Assembly (NCBI RefSeq): GCF_042477335.2
Contig: NC_091263.1
Location: 66,148,501 to 66,212,500 of the forward strand
Direction of reading: 5' to 3'
Source of the DNA: Ovis canadensis
Taxonomy: Eukaryota > Chordata > Mammalia > Artiodactyla > Bovidae
DNA length: 64,000 nucleotides
Under the pieces are notes generated by a model, which was given only the letters and a program-made list of their open reading frames with translations, had not been told where the DNA came from and ran no database searches. The translations under genes were made by a program, and so were the position numbers. Of the stretch, positions 23,501 to 34,254 are shown one piece after another (within the stretch, counting starts at the first letter, position 1; each line of letters starts with the position of its first letter).

Positions 23501-26500
23501 CTGGGTATAAACCCCAATCAGTTCATACAACTCTCTTGTGGGACAGAAGGCAAGTATTTTGCACCATTAAATAAATGAGGAAGTTGTGGCTCAAATCCAG
23601 GTCTGTCCTATGCTGAGGTGGACATTCTCTCAACTGAGATATGCTAAGACATACATCTTGCCTGCCACAGATCAAGTGAGGTTCTCATTCTCTGTCCCCT
23701 TCCTTCTAAATCGTAACTCTCCTGTAATAAGTCTGAGCCTACTGCTATCTGAAGCACCATATACAAGTCAACCAGAAATGTTCATAAGCATATTCTAATC
23801 TCTGAAACCTAACAATCACACTTTGTAATTAGTGAGGCAGGGAATTTCATCCTAAAAAGAATTTATAGCCCAGACTGGGGAGTCTACAGATTACATGTGT
23901 TATGTTATGTTATATACATACTGTTGGTGAGCACCAGGGGTCAAATACTGAGATTTCTGAAGCCTGCTCTCCAAACTCCTGGTCTATTGCTCCGTATTCC
24001 ATCCTTCTCCCCTGCTCCCAGCAATCAAGGCTAGAGGAGCCAGAGAAAGGGCTCTGATGCAGTGTCTGTGTCTCGCCTTCAGGCTGAATGCATCAGGAAT
24101 ATAAATAAGTGCTGGATTTTAGCCTACCTCAGGCCAGCAGACTCCATATGCGGCAGTGACCACATTACCTACAGTGGGGAATGCCACCTCTGCTACAGAA
24201 TTCTGTAAGTCTTAATTTTTTTTTTTTTACTCGCCTTTCTCTCAAGTCAAGAGGCTAAACATGGCCAGGATAGGAAGGGCCTCCTTGGAACACTTCCAAC
24301 TGATTCGATCTTCCTTCCAGAGAATGCTCCGCTATCGCTCCTCCATTTCTTCTCTCCCTCGCTATGCTCCCCAATGTGATCCCATCCAGACAGAAACAAA
24401 AACCCACTGAAGAGACTGTGCGATGTCTGGCCTGGACAAAGACCAAGCAGAAGAAACTCAGTAGCGCAAGCAGCCACAGCAGTCAGGTCTTGTGACCACA
24501 GATGAAGGTTATCCTTAAGCTCCCTCAGGCCAAAGAACAAAAGCCTGATGAAGAAGAGGAGGTAGCTGGGCAAAGTATCTGTCTTCTAAGTCCAACATAT
24601 GACCTTCCTGAGTCCTTGGCTGCTCTTTAATCCTGTGTATGTGCTGTACTTCCTTGGTTCTCTGTCATAATTTTGTTGTTGAAAACTGGAGGAGCATAAT
24701 ATCACAACTCTGGAAATCAGATTCTCTCCGCTCTCCAAGGTTTTTACTGTTGCTGTTGGTTAGTTTAATGACTTCTGGAATAATTCTGTGAAACTTACAT
24801 GTTTTGGTCATGTATAGTCACTACACAGGTCCCATTTAATTGTCTTAGGGGTCTCCTAAAGATTGAACAGAAATTGTCTTAAATGGCTAAAACCGATAAA
24901 TCTACAAGTCTTTAAAAAATTATTTATTTATTTTTGGCTGTGCTGGGTCTTCGTTGCTGTGCAGGCTCGTCTCTAGTTGGGGTGAGTCGGGGCTACTCTC
25001 TAGTTGTGATGCACAGGCTTTTTATTTTGGTGGCTTCTCTAGTTGTAGATCACAGGCTCTAGGGTGCGTAGGCTTCAGCAGTTGCAGTTCCTGGGCTCTA
25101 GAGCACAGGATTATTGCTTGTGGCACACAGGCTTAGTTGCTCCGTGACATACGAGATCTTCCCTGACCAGGGATCAAAGCTGTGTCTCCTACATTGGCAG
25201 GTGGATTCTTTGCCACTGAGCCACCTGGGAAGCCTTCTTCCAGTCTCTGCCAACAAAACCTTTATGTGTTAGATAGGGGTCCACCTCATTCTTTTGTATA
25301 CAATTATCTAGTTGCTCCAGCACCATTTTTTGAAGAGACTATTCTTTTCCCATTGAATAGTCTTGGCACTCTTGCTAAAAATCAGTTGGCCATAGATGTT
25401 GGGTTTATTTCTGGATTCTCATTTCTATTCCATTATTCTCTGTCTAACCTGATGTTGGTACCACAACACTGATTATCTTTGTAGTCAGTTTTGAGATCAG
25501 GAATGTGGGGTCCTCCCAACATTTTCCCCCCCTCAAAATGGTTCTAGTTACTCAGGTCTTTTGCAATTCCATATAAATTTGAAGGTAGTCTTTTCCACTT
25601 CTGAAAAAAAAAAAAAGGCCATTGGGATTTTGACAAGGGTTACATCAAATCTGTCAGTTGCTTTGGGTAGTATAAACACTTTAACAATATTAAGCTTTCT
25701 AATCCATGAGGATAGGAGAGCTTTCCATTTATTTAGGCCTTCTTTCATTTCTTTCAGCAATGTTTTGTAGCATCCAGTGGACAGTCTTTAACCTTCTGGG
25801 TTAAATTTATTTTCAGGTATCTTATTTTTTGAATGATATTGTAAATGCAACATTTAATTTTCTTTTCAGATTGTTCTTTGTTGGTTTATAGAAACACAGT
25901 TGATTTTCCTGTGTTCTTGTATTCTGAAATACTGCTCAGTTTATTACCTTTAATAATTTTTATAGGAATTCTTTGAGATTTTCTTTACATAGAACGATGT
26001 CATCTTCAAATATAAAACTTCACTTCTTACTTTCCAGTTTGGATGGCTTTTCCCCCCAGCTTTATTGAAGTAGAATTGAAAATAATATAAAATTTTGGAT
26101 TTCTCTTTTTCTTTCCAAATGTTCTACTTCAAGCTTTCACTATTGAGTGTAATGTTAGATGTGGGATTTTCATAAATGTTCTTTGTTATATTGAGGAGTT
26201 TTTCTTCAATTCCTAGTTTTCTGAGTAATTTCATTATGAAAGGGTGTTTGATTTTGTCAGATGTTGTGGGTTTTTTCAGATTTTTGTTTTTTGAATTAAA
26301 CATAATTTTCATTGAATGAGTCTTTAAATTCTATAGTGCATAACAGGTTTTAAGTTTCACACACATGATTTCATATCCTCCCATAATAGTTCTCTTTTTC
26401 CCCTTACCCCTACAATGTCCTTCACCCCTTTCCTCTCCCCACTGATGACCACTAGTTTGTTCTCTGTATCTGTGACAGTTTTTTTTTGTTTCATTCACTA

Positions 26501-28778
26501 GTTTGTTGTAATTTTTTAGATTCCACATATAAGTGATATCATACAGTATTTCTTTCTCTCTCTGACTTATTTCACTTGGCATAATGCTCTCCAAGTCCAT
26601 CCATGTTGTTTCTAATGGCAAAATTTCATTCTTTTTTTTTTTTATGTGGCTGAGTATCATTTCATTGTTATGTATACCACAGCTTCTTTATCCATTAATC
26701 TGTTGATAAAACTCTTAGGTTGATCCCATGTCTTAGCAATTATAGATAATGCTGCTATGAACACTGGGGTACATGTATCCTTTCAAATTATTGTTGCTTT
26801 TTAAAATTACACAGAGGAGTGGAAATGCTGGGTCATATGGTTCTATTTTAAAATTTTTTAAGAGATCCCCCCATACTATTTTAAACAGTGGCTGCACCAA
26901 TTTACATTGGCCACCAACAGTGCCTAAGTGTTCCCTTTTCTCCCCATCTTTGTCAATATCTGTTATTTGGATTCTTTTTGATGATAGCCATTCTGACAGA
27001 TGTCAGGTGATACCTCACCATGGTTTTGAACTGCATATCCATATTAATTACTGATGCTGAAATGATGTGTTTTTTCAACATGAATGTGATGAGCATGTGA
27101 CTCTTGCTTCATTCTTTTAATATGATGTTAGTACACTGGCTTATATTTTTAGGTTGAACCACCCTGTATTCGTGGGATAAACCCAACTTGGTTATGATGT
27201 ATAGACCTTTTAATATGCTATGATATTCAGTTTGCCAGTATTTCAGTTCAGTTCAGTTGCTCAGTCATGTCCAACTCTTTGCAACCCCAAAGACTTCAGC
27301 ATGCCGTGGGGTGCCGTCTACGGCGTTGTACAGTCGGACATGAATGAAGCGACTTAGCAGCAGCAGGAGCAGCAGGCTTCCCTCTCCATCACCAACTCCC
27401 AGAGTTTATTCAAACTCATGTCCATCGAATGGGTAATGCCATCCAACCATCTCATCCTCTGTCGACCCCTTCTCCTCTTGCCTTCAATATTTCCCAGCAT
27501 CAGGGTCTTTTCTAATGAGTGTTGGGAGTTTCAGCTTCAGTTCTTCCAACAAATATTCAGGACTAATTTCCTTTAGGATGGACAGGTTGGATATCCTTGC
27601 AGTCCAAGGGACTCTCAAGAGTCTTCTCCAACACCACAGTTCAAAAGCATCAATTCTTCGGTGCTCGGCTTTCTTTATAGTCCAACTCTCACATCCATAC
27701 ATGACTACTGGAAAAACCATAGCTTGACTAGACGGACCTTTGTGGGCAAAGTAATGCCTATGCTTTTTAGTATGCTGTCTAGGTTGGTCATAGCTTTTCT
27801 TCCAAGGAGCAAGCGTCTTTTAATTTCATAGCTGCAGTCACCGACTGCAGAGATTTTGGAGCCCCCCAAAATAAAGTCTGTGACTGTTTGCATTGTTTCC
27901 CCATCTATTTGCCATGAAGGGATGGGACCGGATGCCATGATCTTAGTCTTCTGAATGTTGAGTTTTAAGCCAGCTAAATAATGTTGCCAGTAGTTAGCTG
28001 ACAGTTTCTGCATCTAGTTTTCTTTTTTTTGTGATGTCTGGCTTTGCTATTAAGGTAATTCTAGCTTCACAGAATCAATCAGGAATCTTCTTCTACTATT
28101 TGGAAGAGTTTGAAAAGAAATGGTATCAAATCTTTAAGTATTTGATAGAATTCTCTAAAGAAGCCATTTGGTCCTGAGTTTCTCTTTTTTAGGAGGTTTT
28201 CAATAACTGATTCAATCTCTTTACTTGATATATGTCCTGTTGATATTTTCTATTTCTTCTTGAGTCAGTTTAGGTAATGTGTGTTTATAGGAATTTGTCC
28301 ATTTCATCTAGGTTATCTAATCAGCTGATGTACAGCTGTTCATTGCCTTCCCTTGTAACCATTTTTATTTCTGTAAGGTTAGTAGTAATGTCTTTACCTT
28401 TCATCAAATGGATAATTTAACTGTATTGCACATTCGCTTCCTAATACTCTTCATTTCTACTTAAATACTCAAGATTACTTTGAATTTTCTATATTTGATT
28501 TCAGACTGAGTATGTTTTATACACTCAACCTCTTTGACAACATATAGTAGATATTTAAAAATCACTTATTAAATAAGAAATCACTATTAGCTAAATGTCT
28601 CCTTCTCAAACTTAAAGATTATCATGTCAAATTTAGAAATAATTTGTGATATACCATAGAGTAAAAGTAATCATCTTGAAATATAATTTCTTACAGATAT
28701 GAAAAACTTAACATAATTAAACTGCATGATGGGCCATGTGTAAGTAAAATCACTTTTATTTTTCATTTTGGGGAGTAA
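20554..28778 (+). CDS. SPINK8: SPINK8, Kazal-type serine protease inhibitor 8
   Basis: A small secreted protein of the Kazal inhibitor family; SPINK8 is known as an epididymis-enriched member. Coding exons: 20,554-20,620, 23,285-23,331, 24,083-24,204 and 28,697-28,778, each with AG/GT borders and matching phases (1, 0, 2). Residues 1-22 are a signal peptide (MKGVFSS ... WAAFAV). The Kazal domain has six cysteines in order: AEC, NKC, SICGSD, GEC, HLC, GPC, with the [13 protein letters not shown] core. Twelve residues separate Cys2 from Cys3, more than the usual seven, so the P1 site cannot be read by the standard rule. The start codon sits in ACCATGA, a good Kozak context. The frame ends at TAA 28,776 (105 residues), but GTAAGT directly follows the Cys6 codon at 28,739, so the last 12 residues are uncertain. 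Adjacent NME6 supports the identity. Confidence 0.88.
20621..21185. other. SPINK8 intron 1, left part
   Basis: AT-rich intronic sequence with no recognised repeat or secondary gene. Confidence 0.6.
21186..21382 (+). mobile_element. CHR-type SINE
   Basis: Head ggatttccttggtggtccag at 21,186, box-B-like segment 'ggtttcaatctttggtcagg', and an A-rich tail (aaaaataaataaaa). Confidence 0.88.
21431..21550 (+). mobile_element. CHR-type SINE, short
   Basis: Head ggtttccctggtggtccagt, box-B 'gggttcaatccctggtcagg' and an A-rich tail near 21,538-21,550. Lies about 50 bp from the previous SINE. Confidence 0.88.
21551..22440 (+). mobile_element. Old L1 3' fragment carrying a CHR SINE
   Basis: Diverged L1 ORF2 end and 3' UTR (cagcaactccactcttaggt near 21,803; 'tgcagccttattcataatag' near 22,045; 'tggtatatacatacaacaga'). 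A short CHR-type SINE (aattccctggcagtccagtt at about 21,878-21,970) interrupts it. Confidence 0.75.
22442..22742 (-). mobile_element. CHR-type SINE, antisense
   Basis: Starts with the A-rich tail complement (tttaaatttttatttatttt) and closes with 'ggaccaccagggaagtcctc', the complement of the head. In SPINK8 intron 1. Confidence 0.9.
22743..24082. other. SPINK8 introns 1-2: mostly unique sequence
   Basis: Holds SPINK8 exon 2 (23,285-23,331). A short (TG)n lies at 22,895-22,909. A possible MIR-like remnant sits near 23,540-23,620 (aaataaatgaggaagttgtg). Nothing else recognised. Confidence 0.5.
24205..24892. other. SPINK8 intron 3, left part
   Basis: No recognised repeat apart from a T run at 24,218-24,229. 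The - strand open frame at 24,247-24,573 has no domain I recognise. Confidence 0.5.
24893..25236 (-). mobile_element. CHR-type SINE, antisense
   Basis: Tail complement with TTATTTATTTATTT at about 24,919-24,934, body gctgtgctgggtcttcgttg, and head complement 'ctgagccacctgggaagcc' ending at about 25,235. Confidence 0.9.
25237..26330 (-). mobile_element. Old L1, antisense, first piece
   Basis: Reading the - strand gives degenerate L1 ORF2 ([10 protein letters not shown] ... [20 protein letters not shown] at 25,760 down). Strongly mutated, in SPINK8 intron 3. It continues at about 27,060 after an interruption. Confidence 0.8.
26331..27060 (-). mobile_element. L1 3' end, antisense, nested in the older L1
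   Basis: Shows the complement of an L1 3' end: 'agtgatatcatacagtattt ... ccatccatgttgtttctaat ... ctttatccattaatctgttg'. L1 ORF2 wording in the older frame resumes after it at about 27,060, so it looks inserted. Borders approximate. Confidence 0.65.
27061..27240 (-). mobile_element. Old L1, antisense, second piece
   Basis: Complement of L1 ORF2 RT region (ggttgaaccaccctgtattc, 'gataaacccaacttggttat'). Confidence 0.65.
27241..27974 (-). mobile_element. BovB LINE, antisense, with embedded Bov-A2 tail piece
   Basis: Begins with the complement of the GAACT tail, then BovB in antisense ([20 protein letters not shown] on - near 27,720 down; [16 protein letters not shown] near 27,970). At about 27,310-27,376 a sense-strand Bov-A2-like end (gaagcgacttagcagcagca) sits inside it. 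Confidence 0.9.
27975..28330 (-). mobile_element. Old L1, antisense, third piece
   Basis: Complement of L1 ORF2 (tcctgagtttctctttttta; 'ttgagtcagtttaggtaatg'). Heavily decayed. Confidence 0.65.
28331..28696. other. SPINK8 intron 3, right end
   Basis: AT-rich, ends with the acceptor TTTCTTACAG at 28,687-28,696. No repeat clearly assigned. Confidence 0.55.
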
Positions 28779-29414
28779 ACCAGATAGAGGTAAGAGTTCC
28801 TTGTTCTAGAAAATTTTAAAGATTTGTTATGAAAAATTTCAAACATACATAAAATTAGAAATAATAATACCATGACCTTTCATGCCTATCTTACAGTGCA
28901 GTGTTGGTCACATTTCCTTCCTCTTTATTTTCTTTGCTGAAGTATTAACACAAGTCTGACATCATGTAATTTCACTCTTACATACTCCACAGGGCATCTC
29001 TGAGAAGTGTTACATTTCCTTACACACCAACAATGCTATTATTACACCTAAGTATTTCCTTGCCATCTTCTTTTGAACATACTTCCTGTTCAAAATTTCC
29101 CAGCCATCTCAAAAATAACATCTTCTTAGGGAAGGAATGTATTTCAGGCTGAAAGAACATTTATTCCATCCTTTATCTTCCCTGCCACGCCCAATTTGGG
29201 GGATATTGACAAAAGATACTAATCGGAACATAAAACGTTATTCTGAGAGTAAACAGATCAGGCTTTGATACTGTGTCTTTGACTCCAGGGTCATAGAGTA
29301 CAAGCAACAGGGTCATAGAGTACAAGCAAGAACTCAGCTAATGCCAAAGAGATTATTATAGCTTTATGAGGCATGGCAACAGGACTGGGACAAATTATCT
29401 TAGAACAGAACATG
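28779..29414. other. SPINK8 3' flank, unassigned
   Basis: No obvious AATAAA close to the stop. The stretch 28,820-29,110 (aaaaatttcaaacatacata and following) resembles an ancient L1 3' end. A direct repeat of about 21 bp containing 'agggtcatagagtacaagca' occurs at about 29,287 and 29,309. Confidence 0.45.
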
Positions 29415-29715
29415 AAGGACTTCTCGGTGGTCCAGCAGTTAAGGATCCGCCTACCAATGCAGTGGACACAGCTTTGATCTCTGGTTTGGGAAGATTCCAC
29501 ATGCTGTAAGAAAGCCGTTGTGCTACAACTACTGAGCCCATGCACCACAACTACTGAAGCCCAGGAACCCTAGAGCCAATGCTCTGCAACGAGAGAAGCC
29601 ATGGCAATGAGAAGACCATGCCCTGCAACTACAGAGTAGCCCCGACGCGCTACAACTAGAGAGAGACTGTGTATAGCACTGAAGACCCAGTGCAGTCAAA
29701 ATAGTGATGATTAAA
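29415..29715 (+). mobile_element. CHR-type SINE
   Basis: Head ggacttctcggtggtccagc, box-B-like 'gctttgatctctggtttggg', and the repeated 'caactactga' body typical of long CHR copies. Confidence 0.9.
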
Positions 29716-29861
29716 GAGAAAATGACGTGTGTGGAAGGGAACACAGGTTAAAAAGACATAATTTTGTAATACTTTTATGACAGCCTCTTCTGACAATCTC
29801 AATTCACAAGGCTCATCTGATTTACAGATCAGCATACATATTATTTGTCAAGGACCTAGCA

Positions 29862-31150
29862 GAATAGATTAAGAAGAGGTGGCAAGAATACACAGAACTG
29901 TAAAAAAAAAAAAGATCTTCATGACCCGGATAACCAGGATGGTGTAGTCACTTACCTAGAGCCAGACATTGTGGAGTGTGAAGTCAAGTGGGCCTTAGGA
30001 AGCATTACTATGAACAAAGCTAGTGGAAGGATGGAATACCAGCTGAGCTATTTCAAATCTTAAAAGATGACGCTGTGAAAGGGCTGCACTCAATAGGCCA
30101 GCAAATTTGGAAAGCTCAGCAATGGCCACGGGACTGGAAAAGATCAGTTTTCATTCCAATCCCAAAGAAAGGCAATGCAAAAGAATGTTCAGACTACCAT
30201 ACAATTGTGCTCATTTAACATGATAGCAAGGTAACACTCAAAACTGAACTGGCTCAAAAAATAATTGGACTGGTTCAAAATTGGGGAAGGAGTATGTCAA
30301 GGCTCTATATTGTCATATTGCTTATTTAACTTATATGCAGAGTACGTCATGTGAAATGCCGGGCTGGAATCAAGACTGCTGGGAGAAATATGCAGAAGAT
30401 ACCACCCTAATAGCAGAAAGCAAAGAGGAACAAAAAAGTCTCTTAATGAAGGTGAAAGAGGCATGTGAAAAAGCTGGCTTAAAACTCAACATTCAAAAAA
30501 CTAAGATCATGGCATCTGGTCCCATCACTTCATGGCAAATAGATGAGGAAAAACTGAAAACAGTGACAGACTTTATTTTCTTGGGCTCCAGAATCACTGT
30601 AGATGGTGACTGCAGCCATGAAATTAAAAGACGGTTGTTCCTTGGAAGAACAGCTATGACAAACCTAGACAGTGTATTAAAAGGCGGAGACATCACTTTG
30701 CCAACAAAGGTCTGTATAGTCAAAGCTATGGTTTTTCCAGTAGTCATGTACAGATGTGAGAGTTGGACCACAAAGAAGGCTGAGCATTGAAGAATTGATG
30801 CTTTCAAAGAGAAAGAGAAGACACTTGAGAGTCCCTTGGACAGCAAGGAGATCAAACCAGTCAATTAAAGGAAATCAACTCTGAATATTCACTGGAATGA
30901 CTGATGCTGAAGCAGAAGCTTCAATCCTTCAGTCACCTGATGTGAAGAGCCGACTCACTGAAAAAGACTCTGATGCTGGGAAACACAGGGGCAGAAGGGG
31001 GTGACAGAGGATGGCAGAGGTTGGATGGCATCACTGACTCAATGGACATGAGTTTGAGCTAACTCCAGGAGATAGGGAAGGACAGGGAAGCCTGGCATGC
31101 TGCAGTTTATGGGGTCACAAAGAGTCAGACACGAGTTAGTGACTGAACAA
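29862..31150 (+). mobile_element. BovB LINE, degenerate
   Basis: Reads BovB from 'ccaggatggtgtagtcactt' (end of endonuclease/RT linker) through QQIWKAQQWPRDWKRSVF and [12 protein letters not shown] to 'gtgactgaacaacaataata'. It has an internal deletion (YADD region reduced to YAEDTTLIAES) and many stops. An older copy than those at 1.7 or 54 kb. Confidence 0.9.
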
Positions 31151-31377
31151 CAATAATAATACATATTACTCACCAGGAAAGGTCTAGTGGACCTAAATGT
31201 TCTCTAGTTCCACTAAAGAAAAATCCTAAAGATTCTCAGGCACTTCCATTATCTGGGGGTAACTACAAAGAGACGTCACATGATCTCTACTCTGTCAGAC
31301 TGTTTTTGACCTAAGCCAATTCATAGATCATCCTGCTGAATCCCCTCCTCTTGTATCTGAACCACAGCACTTGTCAG

Positions 31378-31590
31378 GGGCTTCCCAGGCGGTGCAGTGA
31401 TAAGGAATCCACCTGCCAATGCAGGAGCCCCGGTTTTGATCCCTGGGTCAGGAAAATCCCTTGGAGAAGGAAATCGCAGCCCACCCTAGGGTTCTTGCCC
31501 AGAAAATCCCAGGGACAGAGGAGCCTGGCAAGGCTGCAGTCCATGGGGTCACATGAGTCGGACATGACTTAGCGACTAAACAACAATACT
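31378..31590 (+). mobile_element. Bov-tA SINE
   Basis: Head ggcttcccaggcggtgcagt, box-B-like 'ggttttgatccctgggtcag', and the BovB-derived end 'catgagtcggacatgactta' with an (ACA)n tail. Confidence 0.92.
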
Positions 31591-31849
31591 TAGCAATATG
31601 ATGGATCTCAAAACACTACAGCAAGAGAAAAAGCAAGGAACAGAAAAATAAAATTAACACATCATTATGTAAGTTAAAAATAAATACAATTATATATTTT
31701 GCACAAAGACATGAAACAAAATGATACACACTGAATACATTAAAATGGCTTGCTATGCTATAAGGAGAAAGGCAATGAATGAATGAATAGTGGCCCCTCC
31801 ACAGTCTTTCAACAAGGCAGAACAGAAACTGTTTTCTTTTTCCCAGTTT
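31591..31849. other. Unassigned AT-rich sequence
   Basis: No gene or confident repeat. A (GAAT)n run, gaatgaatgaat, lies near 31,777-31,788. Confidence 0.5.
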
Positions 31850-32060
31850 GTCTTTATTTTTAAATTTTTATTGGAGTATAGTTGATTTACAATGCTGTGT
31901 TAGTTCCTGTTGTACAGCAAGGTCAATCAGTTAAATATAAATATATATCCATTCTTTTTTTATATTATTCTCCCATACAGGTCACTACAGAGTATTGAGC
32001 AGAGTTCCCTGTGCTATAGAGGTCTTTATTAGTTATTAATTTTATGTACAGTAGTGTTAT
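31850..32060 (-). mobile_element. Old L1 3' UTR fragment, antisense
   Basis: Contains 'ttattggagtatagttgatt' and 'ttccctgtgctataga', the complement of the artiodactyl L1 3' UTR. Confidence 0.7.
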
Positions 32061-32234
32061 ATGTCAATCCCAAACTCCCAATTTATCCCTGCTCCCTGCC
32101 AAACTCTGTTCTTGACAAGATCATAAAGAATATGGTAGCTGCCAAAGCAAGACTAACAGTTACCGCTGTCAACCATGTGTCTCGCATTGTCACATGCTTT
32201 GCCTATACCCCCTCTCCTGTGCTCCCCACGCCCC

Positions 32235-32390
32235 CACCATGAGGAAGATGTTGCTATTAGCTGCATTTCATACTCAAAGATGCAGAAGTTGACAGAGGGA
32301 TGTAACTTACCCAAGGGAACAGAGCTGGGAACTGGCAGGGCTAAGTCTTGAATTTGGAGGGTCAGTTCTAGACTCTTTCTATAACTCAAG
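32235..32390 (+). repeat. MIR-like ancient SINE
   Basis: Shows the MIR core order: oriented like 'acagagctgggaactggcag', with 'atgcagaagttgacagaggg' before it. Low identity, by recall. Confidence 0.5.
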
Positions 32391-32591
32391 TAACAGTCTA
32401 TATCCCCCTGACCAGCCTCTGATTCACATCAACTCCACTGTATCTGCCCTCTACCTTTTCTCCCCCATGGAATTTCCTATAGGCTCTTATGGGGCCCAAA
32501 GACTTACATAAATTCATATCCATAGCTCTCCTCTTCTTGGCCCACTTCCACTCTGTAGTTTTGTTCTTTCTCAAGGAACTTAGAATGTTTC

Positions 32592-32772
32592 TGCTGCTGC
32601 TGCTTAGTCGCTCAGTCATGTTCAACTCTTTGTGACTCCATGGACTGTAGCCCACTAGGCTCCTCTGTCCATGGGGATTCTCCAGGCAAGAATGCTGGAT
32701 TGTGTTGCCACGCACTCCTCCAGGAGATCTCCCCATCCCAGGTCTCCCGCATTGCGGTAGGCTTCTTTAGCA
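32592..32772 (-). mobile_element. Bov-tA SINE, antisense
   Basis: (GCT)n start, then 'gtcgctcagtcatgttcaac', 'tccatggactgtagcccac' and the tRNA-head complement 'ccaggtctcccgcattgcgg'. Confidence 0.9.
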
Positions 32773-33069
32773 TCTGATCCACTTTGGTCTGCCTTTAAGG
32801 TAACTGCTCTACATTCCTCTTGCTAGACTATTTATAGTAACCAGTATGGTAGTTTTTCTCATTTTCCCAAATTTGATTTCTCTAAGCATATATTTCTCTT
32901 GCAGGAAAACTCCTGAATTTACCATTACAGAACTTACTGAATTCCCAGATGATCAAGTGAATCACAATGACTGCTTTTATATCCCCTTTAGAGGAATATT
33001 CTGGTGCTTGAGGAAACCAATAGCTACAATCAAACTCATTGATCTTCAGTAAATGATTCTTTTTTCTAT
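32773..33069. other. Unassigned
   Basis: No coding frame with recognisable product; the short open frame at 32,846-33,052 has no domain. Confidence 0.45.
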
Positions 33070-33700
33070 GCATGTATTGTGTTTTTCAGATCTCACGTGT
33101 AATTATACAGTATTTGCCTTTCTCTGACTTATTTCATTGAGTGTAATGTCCTCAAGATCCATCCATGTTGTTGCAAACTGTAGGATTCCCTTCTATTTTT
33201 ATGGCTGATTTATTCATATGTGTGTGTGTATACTCTCAGAACATTTTCATCCATCCGTTCATCAATGGACACTCAGGCTGTTTCCGTGTCTTGGCTATTG
33301 TACACAATGCTCTATGAACATGGGCACGCAGGTATCGCTTCAACATAGTGTTTTTATTTCCTCTGCATATATTCCCAGCAGCAGAACTGCTAGATCATAT
33401 AATAGTTCTAGTAATTCTCTGAGGAATTGTCATTGTTTTCTACAGTGGCTATAACCAATTCACAATCCCATGAACAGTGCTCAAGGGTTCGTTTTTCTCT
33501 CCTGCCAGCATTTATAATCTCTTATCTTTTCAATAACAGCTATTCTGAACAGGTGTGACAGAATATCTTATTGTTTTGTTTAATTTCCCTATGATTAGTG
33601 ATGTACCTGTTGACCATTCATACTTTTTCTTTGAGAAAATGTCTGTTCAGGTCCTCTGTCCATTTTACAATTGGATTGTTTCATTTTCACTAATGAGTTG
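33070..33700 (-). mobile_element. Old L1 3' part, antisense
   Basis: Complement of L1 3' end wording (agtgtaatgtcctcaagatc; 'catccatgttgttgcaaact'; 'ttttctttgagaaaatgtct'). Strongly diverged. Confidence 0.75.
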
Positions 33701-34254
33701 GGGGAGGAGCTGACTTCACACAGGGTTTCTGTCTTCTCTTCAGCTGGATTGTTAGCTGGTCTGCTAGGGCTTCTCTTGGAGTCCAGATAATTGTGAAAGG
33801 GAGACGATGGTAGCAGTGATGGCTAACTTATCTCCTGCTCATGATGGTTATTGTGTTGCTAAGGTTTCTCTTGCTGTGTCCTTGGGCAAGGGCCACCCAT
33901 CTCGTGTCTGAGAGTTTTGCAACTAAGGACTATTGTCCTCCATCTTGGGAAGGCTGGGATGATGTGCTGAGTGAGGCTGCTGTGTTGGGACATAGAGGTG
34001 TGGTCACAGGGACTTTTCATTGCCCGTCTTCTGAGACTTGGAGGTTTGTTCAGGTTTGCTGTTATCCATCATATCCAGTATTTAGGGATGCTTTCCTGGA
34101 TTGCTAGGATTCCTATTGTCTCATGTTCAGTGTCTAATGGATTAATTTACTGGCATTCAATAACGGTGTCCTCTGACTGTGCACAGTTTGAGCTGCTCTC
34201 ACTCTGCTTGTCTGTGGCTCATAATTGGGTGAAGTACTGGCTTGTCATTCATGG
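33701..34254. other. Unassigned GT-rich sequence
   Basis: Possibly an old LTR-type repeat, but I cannot name it. The two open frames (33,841-34,107 and 33,971-34,273) have no recognised domain and overlap in different frames. Confidence 0.35.
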
